DNA of 64,000 bases from Paraburkholderia dioscoreae. GTDB lineage: Bacteria; Pseudomonadota; Gammaproteobacteria; Burkholderiales; Burkholderiaceae. Position 1 is the stretch's first letter; each line of letters opens with the position of its first letter. A program made the position numbers and the translations under genes. Under the pieces are notes generated by a model. It was not told the DNA's origin and did no database searches. It saw only the letters and a program-made list of their open reading frames with translations. The stretch spans positions 930,001-994,000 of the forward strand of contig NZ_LR699554.1 in assembly GCF_902459535.1 (NCBI RefSeq), in the 5' to 3' direction. Of the stretch, positions 56,822-64,000 are shown in pieces.

Positions 56822-57721
56822 TCACACGGGGACGTTCGCCGGCGAGGCGGATCGCGTCCATTCCGGTTCGTCCATGACGGTTGCGCGATGCATCTCGCGC
56901 CGATCCGTCGGCGGCGAGTAGCGCAGGCCGCGGTGTATCAGTGTCCGGTTGTCCCACATCACGAGGTCTTTGACAGTCCAGTGGTGGGTGTAAATGAATT
57001 GCGGCTGCGTGGCGAACTCCATCAGTTCCCGCAACAGATCGCGGCCTTCGGGAATCGGCCAGTCCACTACGTGAGTCGCATGCACCGAAAGATAGAGCGT
57101 CTTGCGTCCCGACAGCGGATGCGTTTTCACCAGCCGGTGGATCGACGGCTTGAGCATCGCGCGCTCTTCTTCCGGGAAATCGGTGAAGCCGCACATCGCT
57201 CGCGTATGAAGGATGTCGAACTCCGCGGAGAGATTTTCAATCGTCTCGCGAAGATCCTGCGGCAATGAGTCATAGACGAGGCGCATGTCGGCGAACTGGG
57301 ACTCGCCGCCTCTCGTGGGCACCGAGTAGTTGAGCAGGAAAGAGTAGCGGGCGGGAATGGGCTGATACGACTGGTCCGAATGCCAGCGGCGGCTCACAAA
57401 CGTATTCATGCGACGGTTGTCGCCCGCCTTGAACGTCTCGTTGTCCTTGCCGACGTTCGAAATGTCGCTGATGCGCGGCTGCAGGCGATGTTCGTTCTGA
57501 CGCGTCGCGTATTGCACGGAGACCTGTACCGGCCCGAAGTTTTCGCTGAACGCGAGCAGTTGATTGTCGTCGATATCCTGCGCCGGGAATACGAGTACCG
57601 GATACTGTGCAATTACGTTGTCGATGGCTTGCGCGTCGGCAGCCGACAGAGGTTGCCGAAGGTCGAGGCCGGTAATACGCGCTGCAATGGGTTCCTGGAT
57701 TGCTTCGACTGCGAAGGTCAT
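56822..57721 (-). CDS. TfdA/TauD-family 2-oxoglutarate/Fe(II) dioxygenase, paralogue 1
   Basis: 299 aa. The Fe ligands are His114-x-Asp116 (WHSDQSY) and His263 (LIHRG), with Arg279 (EMHRAT) for 2-oxoglutarate. The ligand positions nearly coincide with remembered TfdA numbering (H113, D115, H262), closer than to TauD. It hydroxylates an unidentified, probably anionic substrate. It shares very high identity by eye with the genes at 59895 and 63239. Divergent from an SDR across a promoter with an 11-bp repeat array. Confidence 0.9.
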   Translation of the reverse strand: MTFAVEAIQEPIAARITGLDLRQPLSAADAQAIDNVIAQYPVLVFPAQDIDDNQLLAFSENFGPVQVSVQYATRQNEHRLQPRISDISNVGKDNETFKAGDNRRMNTFVSRRWHSDQSYQPIPARYSFLLNYSVPTRGGESQFADMRLVYDSLPQDLRETIENLSAEFDILHTRAMCGFTDFPEEERAMLKPSIHRLVKTHPLSGRKTLYLSVHATHVVDWPIPEGRDLLRELMEFATQPQFIYTHHWTVKDLVMWDNRTLIHRGLRYSPPTDRREMHRATVMDEPEWTRSASPANVPV

Positions 57722-57848
57722 GAGCGCCTCATCGATGGAGATGACGGAAAGACTGCTTGTCGGAATGGCCGGCCGGATGCGGGCCAGGTCAGATCAAGCG
57801 TAGGCGCGCGCGCCTTCATGCGACAAGCGAGATTAAGTCACAGCGGGC

Positions 57849-57907
57849 GTGATATCGGCGTGATATCGGCGTGATGTCGATGTGATATCGATGTGATATC
57901 GATGTGA
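57849..57907. repeat. Five tandem 11-bp repeats, GTGATATCGRY type
   Basis: Units starting at 57849, 57860, 57871, 57882 and 57893 read GTGATATCGGC (twice), GTGATGTCGAT and GTGATATCGAT (twice), with a partial sixth GTGA. The period of one helical turn places all copies on one DNA face. They lie in the divergent promoter of the dioxygenase (start 57721) and the SDR (start 58064). More TGTGAC boxes follow at 57924, 57936 and 57953. Confidence 0.85.
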
Positions 57908-58063
57908 AGCGGGAGCGGCTGGTTGTGACGCGGAGTGTGACTTTAACGCGCTTGTGACGGAGCGGCGTTGCGCCCTAGCATCGCAACACATGCCGCGTGT
58001 GGAGGGTGACAGCGCGCTGGAATGACCCGTATTGAACCGCTTATTCACTGCATGGGAGATAGC

Positions 58064-58822
58064 ATGGACCTCGAACTTCGCGGACGCACGGCGCTCGTCA
58101 CAGGCGCGAGCACGGGCATTGGAACGGGCATTGCAAGGGCGCTGGCGAGCGAGGGCGTGCGGCTTGCGATCACCGCGCGGCGCGATGCACTGCTGGAGGA
58201 GGTGGCGGCGTCGATCGTGGCGGAGGGCGGCATGCGGCCGATCGTGATCGTCGGCGATCTCACCGCGCCCGGTCACATCGAGCGCATTCTCGCGCAGGCG
58301 ACCGACGCGCTGGGGCAGATCGATATTCTGGTGAACAATGCGGGCGCGTCGCGGCCCGCGCCGCTCGATGCGGGCGAAGACGTCTGGGAAGAGGCGTTCG
58401 CGCTCAATTTCACCGCAGCGCGACGCATGACACATGCGGTTCTGCCGGCAATGCGCTCGCGCAAATGGGGGCGCGTGATCAATATCAGCGGTTCGATGGA
58501 ACCGCGTGGACTCAATCCCAGTGGTCCGGCGAAGGCGGCGCTGCATCTATGGGCCAAGAGCCTCTCGCGCGAAATTGCCGCGGACGGCATCACGATCAAC
58601 ACTATCCCGCCGGGCAGAATTCATAGCGAGCAAATCGAAAAGCGCCTGCATCCCACCGAAGAATCGAAACAGGCGTTTATTACGCGCAACGTGCCGATCG
58701 GCTACTTCGGCGATCCGCTCGACATCGGTTATCTGGCGGCATTTCTTGCGTCGCCGCGCGCGAGGTACATCACGGGAGATGTGATTCCAGTGGACGGCGG
58801 CATGCATTTTTACGCGCACTAA
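58064..58822 (+). CDS. SDR-family protein with catalytic Tyr replaced by Ser
   Basis: 252 aa. Cofactor motif TGASTGIG and NNAG are intact, and NISGS provides the Ser. At the YxxxK site the sequence is SGPAK (in NPSGPAKAALHLWAKSL): Lys is kept but Tyr is Ser. The C-terminal ITGDVIPVDGGMHFYAH is normal. The ATG at 58064 follows GGGAGATAGC; the frame is open from 58022. Either an unusual dehydrogenase, a lyase/epimerase-type SDR, or inactive. The neighbouring hydrolase and dioxygenases suggest a catabolic role. Confidence 0.88.
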   Translation: MDLELRGRTALVTGASTGIGTGIARALASEGVRLAITARRDALLEEVAASIVAEGGMRPIVIVGDLTAPGHIERILAQATDALGQIDILVNNAGASRPAPLDAGEDVWEEAFALNFTAARRMTHAVLPAMRSRKWGRVINISGSMEPRGLNPSGPAKAALHLWAKSLSREIAADGITINTIPPGRIHSEQIEKRLHPTEESKQAFITRNVPIGYFGDPLDIGYLAAFLASPRARYITGDVIPVDGGMHFYAH

Positions 58823-58890
58823 TGGTCGATTCGGAAGCGTCCCGCCGCGTGATACGCGGCTTGCTTCGTGCTTCGTTGTTGCCGCGAAGC

Positions 58891-59616
58891 TCAATGGCTG
58901 TTTCTCGCGAGGAAATCGCGAACCACGGCCACCGCGGAAGGAATGCAGCCGGCGGGCTCTTTCCACGGTTGCAGGGTGCGGACACTCGGAGCCAGCCGCG
59001 CAAGTTCTTCCGCAATGACCGCCGGGTGCTCCAGGTCGGCGCCCGGCAGGATCAGCATGGGCGTCTGGCACGAGGCGACAAACTCCCGGCTCACGCTCAG
59101 GACGAAATCGCCAGCCCACATTCTGCGGCCGAAATCCTCAAGCGCTGTCGGGCTCAGGTCCTGACGATTGGCGGTCAGTTCATCGGCCCACTTGCGCCAT
59201 GAATTGGGCATGACCTGACGGTTGGCTTCGTCGATACCAATGGGCTGCTGGAGCACCAGCGACGCCACGCGCGACGGTGCGAGCCGCGCAAGATTCAATG
59301 CGTAAGACGCGCCGATGCAGCATCCCATTACGTGACAGCGCTCGATACCAAGGTGGTTGAGCAAGCCGAGATGGTCAGCCGCATACTGATCCCACGGATC
59401 GCCGTCGGAGAGCGGGCCGGTCGACTGGCCGGCGTTGCGTTGATCGAGTGCGATCACCTTAAAGTCGTGGCGGAAGATCTCGACGGGATTGAACGCCATG
59501 CGCTGCCAGTCGTCGATGGTTGCCCGCATGCCGCCGGGAGGAAGCAATAGCAAAGGAAAGCCGCTTCCATATTGTTCGTAGCGGATCGAAACGTCGCCTT
59601 TTCTGAAGAATGTCAT
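58891..59616 (-). CDS. Alpha/beta hydrolase with probable Cys nucleophile
   Basis: 241 aa. LLLLPPGGMRATIDDWQRM, IALDQRNAGQSTGPLSDGD and HVMGCCIGASYALNLARLAP define the fold. The nucleophile elbow is G-C-C-I-G, so Cys takes the Ser place as in dienelactone hydrolase. The usual C-terminal catalytic His (GH near the end) is not seen; the region reads WKEPAGCIPSAV. The ATG at 59616 has GAGGACGA upstream and is preferred to 59802. It may cleave an activated ester or lactone in the cluster's pathway. Confidence 0.85.
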   Translation of the reverse strand: MTFFRKGDVSIRYEQYGSGFPLLLLPPGGMRATIDDWQRMAFNPVEIFRHDFKVIALDQRNAGQSTGPLSDGDPWDQYAADHLGLLNHLGIERCHVMGCCIGASYALNLARLAPSRVASLVLQQPIGIDEANRQVMPNSWRKWADELTANRQDLSPTALEDFGRRMWAGDFVLSVSREFVASCQTPMLILPGADLEHPAVIAEELARLAPSVRTLQPWKEPAGCIPSAVAVVRDFLARNSH

Positions 59617-59894
59617 TTCGTCCTCGATTGAAAGCTGTCGTACGCGGTCATGGCCGGTCGCGCCACTGCGTTTTACGATCCCACACCGGCAGTGATTCCC
59701 ACAAGCCCGTTTTTTACACGCACGGTCTGACTTTTGCAGACACTGCCTGCAATCGGCGGCGTCGATCCGACGTACTGGCGCGCGTTCGCACTCGGCGCTC
59801 ACACGCGGTGTGATCTAAATGCGCTTGTGAGCCCATGCCGACACCTTCTACGATGGCTGAATACTCGCCTCGTGTGGGGCATCATGGAGCAGCT

Positions 59895-60800
59895 ATGGCG
59901 TTTACCGTTGAGGTCGTGCACCCGTTATTGGCCGCCCGCATTCACGGCCTCGATCTGCATCAACCCGTCGCGCTGGAAGATGTCGAGGCGATCGAGCAGA
60001 CAAGCGGCCGTTATCCGGTTCTGATCTTTCCGAAGCAGTTCATCAACGACGACGAACTGCTTGCGTTCAGCGCGAACTTCGGACCGGTCCATACCGCCAT
60101 GTCGTATCAGACGCGTGAGAAGGAGCACCGGTTGCAGCCGAAAATCACCGACATCTCGAATCTCGGCAAGGACAATCAGACGTTCAAGCGCGGTGATCAT
60201 CGCCGGATGAACAACTTCGTCAGCAAGCGGTGGCATACGGACGCTTCATATGAAGCAATTCCGGCGCGCTACTCGTTCCTGCTGGCGTATACCGTGGCGC
60301 AGCGGGGCGGTGAAACGCAGTTTGCCGATATGCGTGAGGCGTACGACGAGATGCCCGAAGATCTTCGCCCGGTAGTCGAGGATCTGAGCTGCGAGTACAA
60401 CATCTTGTGGGCGCGCATGCTGAGCGGCTATACCGAGTTTCCGGACGAGGAGCGTGCGAAGCTGCCGCCCGCGCAGCACAAGCTCGTCAGGCGGCATCCC
60501 GTGTCGGGACGCAAGACGCTCTATCTGTCGGGGCACGCGACACACGTAGTCGACTGGCCGATTCCTGAAGGCCGCGATCTGCTGCGCGAATTGATGGAAT
60601 TCGCGACGCAACCTCAGTTCGTCTATACCCATAAATGGCACGAACGCGATCTGGTGATGTGGGACAACCGCGCGTTGATGCACCGCGGGCGCCGCCACAT
60701 TCCCGATACCGACCCGCGCGAGATGCATCGCGCCACGGTAATGGACGATCCTGCGTGGACGCGAGCGGACAGCAGCGTGCGCAGCGAGGCGGGAACGTGA
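59895..60800 (+). CDS. TfdA/TauD-family 2-oxoglutarate/Fe(II) dioxygenase, paralogue 2
   Basis: 301 aa. Fe ligands His114-x-Asp116 (WHTDASY) and His263 (LMHRG), Arg in EMHRAT. The ATG at 59895 has GGAG at 5 nt and begins MAFTVEVVHPLLAARI, colinear with paralogue 1. The segment ATHVVDWPIPEGRDLLRELM is identical in both, so this is a recent duplication. Divergent from the hydrolase, convergent with a Bug binding-protein gene. Confidence 0.92.
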   Translation: MAFTVEVVHPLLAARIHGLDLHQPVALEDVEAIEQTSGRYPVLIFPKQFINDDELLAFSANFGPVHTAMSYQTREKEHRLQPKITDISNLGKDNQTFKRGDHRRMNNFVSKRWHTDASYEAIPARYSFLLAYTVAQRGGETQFADMREAYDEMPEDLRPVVEDLSCEYNILWARMLSGYTEFPDEERAKLPPAQHKLVRRHPVSGRKTLYLSGHATHVVDWPIPEGRDLLRELMEFATQPQFVYTHKWHERDLVMWDNRALMHRGRRHIPDTDPREMHRATVMDDPAWTRADSSVRSEAGT

Positions 60801-60911
60801 CGTGACGTAAAACATGCGCCGGCGGTTGCGAGAAAACCGCCGCCGGCGCTACGCACGTCACACGTCGGGCTATCAGAAAGAACGCAGAAACAACGCAGAA
60901 AGAACGCGCCG

Positions 60912-61883
60912 CTATTGCGCCCTGAGACCCGCCTGTGCAAAAAGTTGACTCCAGAGCGGCACTTCAGTGCGTATGCGCTGATCAATCTCGCCGGGGGAAC
61001 TGCTGACCGGCAGAAAGCCGAGTTGTTCGAGACTACGCCGGACGTCCGGCTGCGCGATCGCTTTGACCGTGGCATCGTGCAGCGTTGCAACCACCTTGTC
61101 AGGCGTCGCCCGCGGCACCGAGATGCAGTTCCACACCGCGAACGCGTAACCGGGCAGGCCCGCTTCAGCAATGGTCGGCACATCGGGCAGCACGGGCACT
61201 CGCGACTTTCCGGTGACACCGAGCGCACGCAGCTTGCCCGAACGGATATGCGCGGTGACGTTCGGCACACCGCCGAATTCCATATCCGCAATACCGCTCA
61301 ACACGGCGACGGTGTCTTCGGCGCCTCCTTTATAAGGCACGTCCTGCAACTGAATTGCCGCTTTCGACGTGAACTCCAGCGCGGCGAGATAGAGATTGCT
61401 GCCAATGCCCGCCGTTGCGTTGGTCAGTTTCTTCGGGTTCTGTTTGGCGTAAGCGATCAGCTCCGGAATCGATCGCGCGCGGACCGACGGATTCACCACC
61501 AGTACGAACTGCTGCTCGGACAGCAGACTGACATGCCGGAAGTCGTTCGCGCTGAAGCCTGGCGTTTTGTACAGCAGCGGATTCGCTTCGAAGATCGCGC
61601 TGATGCCGAGCAGCATCGTGTAGCCGTCGGGCGCCGCATTGGCCACGTAGTGGGCCGCGATGTTGCCGCCGGCCCCTGGATGCGCCTCGACCACCACGGG
61701 CGCACCCAGCAGGCTCTGCAATGCTTTGGCGACGATGCGAGCCTGCACGTCGTCGGAGCCGGCCGCATAAGGGTTGACGAAGCGCACCGGGCTTGATGGA
61801 TAGTTCGCCGCGAAAACCGGGCGCGATACGCCGGACAGCGCGGCCGACCCCAGTGCAGCAAGAAAAGCGCGCCGCGCGTTCAT
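60912..61883 (-). CDS. Bug-family periplasmic solute-binding protein, second copy
   Basis: 323 aa from the ATG at 61883 (GGAG upstream). Signal MNARRAFLAALGSAALSGVS is followed by RPVFAANYPSSPVRFVNPYA and GSDDVQARIVAKALQ; VVVEAHPGAGGNIAAHYVAN and VPVLPDVPTIAEAGLPGY are family blocks. The D of the carboxylate-pinching loop (GSDDV) is present, unlike in the Bug protein at 55794. It begins with an Arg pair and may use Tat (RRAFL). Divergent from the SMP-30 gene. Confidence 0.92.
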   Translation of the reverse strand: MNARRAFLAALGSAALSGVSRPVFAANYPSSPVRFVNPYAAGSDDVQARIVAKALQSLLGAPVVVEAHPGAGGNIAAHYVANAAPDGYTMLLGISAIFEANPLLYKTPGFSANDFRHVSLLSEQQFVLVVNPSVRARSIPELIAYAKQNPKKLTNATAGIGSNLYLAALEFTSKAAIQLQDVPYKGGAEDTVAVLSGIADMEFGGVPNVTAHIRSGKLRALGVTGKSRVPVLPDVPTIAEAGLPGYAFAVWNCISVPRATPDKVVATLHDATVKAIAQPDVRRSLEQLGFLPVSSSPGEIDQRIRTEVPLWSQLFAQAGLRAQ

Positions 61884-62229
61884 TGCATGTGATCTCCGTC
61901 GGCTATTGCGCTGTCTGATTTCCGGGGCTCCGCCGAAGGGACGCCCGGTTTGCATCGTTCCATGCGTTTGCATGCGGACAGCTTGCACGGATGCTAGTTG
62001 TCGCGTGAGCTTCCTGACAAGCGCGAATAAGTCACGACTGCTGTGATGAACCGCTGTGATGTACACATGGCACGCCCGAGGTGCCGAAAAGTCGCTTGCG
62101 GGTCTTCGGCGGCGGTGCGAGCGTGAGACATTTGCACGGTCGCGCCGCGGATAGATTCCATGTCGAATTGCATGGAGAGGGCGGCGGCCGGCGTGTGAAA
62201 AATCATCCACTCACTGCTCGCGTGCCGCC
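61884..62229. other. 346-bp divergent promoter region
   Basis: Between the second Bug gene and the SMP-30 gene. It contains GCGCTTGTCA on the minus strand (62015-62024), almost the same decamer as GCGCTTGTGA at 57948-57957 and 59821-59830 before the other cluster genes, and two CTGTGATG copies near 62040-62058. No gene seen. Confidence 0.5.
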
Positions 62230-63132
62230 ATGTTCAATGTACCCAGAATCAAGACGGAAGTCTTCGCCAGTCTGCCCGCCTCCTTTCGTGTAACCGATCA
62301 TGCGGAAGTTCGCTTCGGCGTGATTCGCGACTCATTTCTGGAGGGACCAGCATTCGATCGCGAAGGCAACCTGTATTGCGTCGACATACCCTATGGCCGT
62401 ATTTTCCGGATCGCGCGGAGCGGTCAATTCGAACTCGTCTGCCAGTACGATGGGCGGCCTAACGGCATTGCGATTCATCGGGACGGCCGCATCTTCATTG
62501 CCGATCAATTGCGCGGAATCGTCGTGCTGGACCCGTTGCGCGGCACGGTCGAAGATCTGGTGAAGACCGGCGGATTCGAACCGTTTCGCGGTCCCAATGA
62601 TCTGATATTTAACCGCGCCGGCGAGCTGTTCTTCACGGACCAGGGGCAGACCGGCCTCGATCGGCCGTTCGGGTGTCTTTATCGTTTGACTGTCGAAGGC
62701 AGGCTCGACAGGCTGCTCGACAATATCCCAAGTCCCAACGGACTCGCGTTGAGCCCCGATGAACGCACGCTATATCTGGCGGTAACGCGCGCGAATGCCG
62801 TCTGGCGTGTGCCGCTGGATCCGTTCGGCAACGGCTCGGTCGCGCGGGTCGGCCACTATCTGCAATTGTCCGGCGGCACCGGGCCGGACGGTCTCGCGTG
62901 CGCCGTCGACGGCAGTCTTGCGGTCGCGCACATCGGCTTGGGCGCCGTTTGGCTCTTTGACAGGATCGGCGAACCGGTTGCCCGGGTGTGTTCGTGTGCC
63001 GGGCTGCAGACTTCGAACGTGGCATTCGATCCCGCCGACAGCGGTGTGGTCTACATTACGGAGTCTGAATCCGGACAGATTCTGCGCGCCGCGGTGCCGC
63101 TTCAGGGCGCCCGTCCTTACTCGCACGACTAG
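62230..63132 (+). CDS. SMP-30/gluconolactonase-family hydrolase
   Basis: 300 aa six-bladed beta propeller. LEGPAFDREGNLYCVDIPYG (first metal Glu), FEPFRGPNDLIFNRAGELFF with the metal Asn, and PSPNGLALSPDERTLYLAVT are the family motifs; GPDGLACAVDG supplies the last Asp. It probably opens a lactone or similar ester, a logical step after dioxygenase or dehydrogenase action. The ATG at 62230 has no strong ribosome site. Cytosolic. Confidence 0.9.
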   Translation: MFNVPRIKTEVFASLPASFRVTDHAEVRFGVIRDSFLEGPAFDREGNLYCVDIPYGRIFRIARSGQFELVCQYDGRPNGIAIHRDGRIFIADQLRGIVVLDPLRGTVEDLVKTGGFEPFRGPNDLIFNRAGELFFTDQGQTGLDRPFGCLYRLTVEGRLDRLLDNIPSPNGLALSPDERTLYLAVTRANAVWRVPLDPFGNGSVARVGHYLQLSGGTGPDGLACAVDGSLAVAHIGLGAVWLFDRIGEPVARVCSCAGLQTSNVAFDPADSGVVYITESESGQILRAAVPLQGARPYSHD

Positions 63133-63238
63133 ACCGCGTCACGACAAAAAACACCTTCGCGAAGCCCAGGCTGATGCACCCAGTGGCATTAGCGAGGGCG
63201 TGGCCGTATCGAGCTTTCAGACGGGCAGGCGCACAACA

Positions 63239-64000
63239 CTAGGCGACGCTTGCCGCGACGGGCTGATTGCTGCCGCGCGTCCACGTGCGGTCGTCGAGCG
63301 TCGTTGCGCGATGCATCTCGCGAACGTCGGTTTCCGGAATATGCGGACGACCGCGATGCATCAGCGCACGGTTGTCCCACATGACGAGGTCGCGAACCGA
63401 CCATTCGTGCGAATACACGAACTGCGGCTGCGTGGCGAACTCGGTCAGTTCGCGCAGCAGATCGCGGCCTTCCGGCTCTGGCCAGCCGACCACATGCGTC
63501 GCGTGGCTCGACAGGTACAGCGATTTGCGCCTGGAGATGGCATGCGTGCGGACCAGTTCGTGAATGCACGGCGCGAGCGCCTTGCGTTCTTCGTCGGATG
63601 CGTCGTAGAAGCCGGCGGCCGCGCGTGACGCCATGATGTCGTAGTGGCAGCTCAGGCCTTCGACAACCTTGCGTAAATGATCAGGCAGGTTGTCATACGC
63701 GGCGCGCATGTCGGCGAACTGCGTTTGACCGCCGACCGCCGGTACGATATACGAGAGCAGAAACGAATAGCGTGCGGGCAGCGGCAGATACGAGGCATCC
63801 GAGTGCCAGCGGCGGCTCGTGAGGTTGTTCATCCTGCGGCGGTCGCCGGGCCGGTAGGTCTGGTTCTCCTTGCTGAGATTGGAGATGTCGTTGATCATCG
63901 GGGCGAGCCGGTGATCCTCCGGGCGCGTCGAGTATGAGACGGCAATCTGCAGCGGACCGAAGCCGGCGGCGAATGCAAGCAACTGGTCGTCGTCGATGTA
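63239..64000 (-). CDS. TfdA/TauD-family dioxygenase, paralogue 3 (partial, start beyond window)
   Basis: At least 253 residues are visible from YIDDDQLLAFAAGFGPLQIA to the stop; about 47 N-terminal residues lie outside. Fe ligands WHSDASY and LMHRG plus EMHRAT Arg are intact. ATHVVGWPEPEGRDLLRELT is like the other two copies but differs more from them than they do from each other. The gene is convergent with the SMP-30 gene, 106 nt apart. Confidence 0.9.
   Translation of the reverse strand, partial: YIDDDQLLAFAAGFGPLQIAVSYSTRPEDHRLAPMINDISNLSKENQTYRPGDRRRMNNLTSRRWHSDASYLPLPARYSFLLSYIVPAVGGQTQFADMRAAYDNLPDHLRKVVEGLSCHYDIMASRAAAGFYDASDEERKALAPCIHELVRTHAISRRKSLYLSSHATHVVGWPEPEGRDLLRELTEFATQPQFVYSHEWSVRDLVMWDNRALMHRGRPHIPETDVREMHRATTLDDRTWTRGSNQPVAASVA

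Overview
The window looks like a chromosomal segment of a Burkholderiaceae beta-proteobacterium, most likely Paraburkholderia. The GC content is high with strong third-position G/C preference, and the families present are typical of that group: DUF4148, DUF2968, DUF2917, an OmpC-like porin, Bug solute-binding proteins, a pcaF thiolase and a C-P lyase operon. No rRNA, tRNA, CRISPR array, IS element or phage gene was seen.

Region 1 (1-9.7 kb) is mostly housekeeping: a frameshifted relic of a glutamate/aspartate binding protein, an SDR, a sirtuin, a PPOX flavoprotein, a DUF938 methyltransferase, gnd, several small conserved proteins, an NlpD-like lipoprotein and threonine aldolase. Region 2 (9.8-17.4 kb) holds a DHA2 efflux pump, a 954-aa putative effector/toxin and glycogen phosphorylase. 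The effector joins a YopT/AvrPphB-like cysteine protease domain to a cholera-toxin-A-like ADP-ribosyltransferase domain and is the most striking gene here. Region 3 (17.4-31.5 kb) carries a lipoprotein with a retropepsin-like motif, an esterase, an ohr/alpha-beta-hydrolase pair under an adjacent TetR regulator with three matching operators, a porin, a signal-less MetQ-like protein, an M14 deacylase, an ArgT-like binding protein, and a PotD-like binding protein overlapping a diguanylate cyclase. That last pair resembles the Vibrio NspS/MbaA polyamine sensor.

Region 4 (31.5-39.8 kb) is a C-P lyase locus: phnGHIJKLM on the minus strand, divergent from phnF, a DUF1045 gene and phnN, with a perfect 20-bp palindrome between them. 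It contains no phosphonate importer. Region 5 (40-49.2 kb) has an M20 amidohydrolase, an IclR regulator and a complete L-threonate/D-erythronate pathway (GntR regulator, ltnD, otnK, otnC, MFS transporter, otnI, denD). Next come pcaF with a strong promoter and two small conserved proteins.

Region 6 (53-64 kb) looks like an uncharacterised carboxylate-catabolic island: LysR, respiratory D-lactate dehydrogenase, two Bug binding proteins, three TfdA/TauD-type 2-oxoglutarate dioxygenase paralogues (the last cut by the window end), an SDR lacking the catalytic Tyr, an alpha/beta hydrolase with a likely Cys nucleophile, and an SMP-30 lactonase. A helically phased 11-bp repeat array lies in one of its divergent promoters. 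All assignments come from reading motifs and remembered family features; no database search was run.
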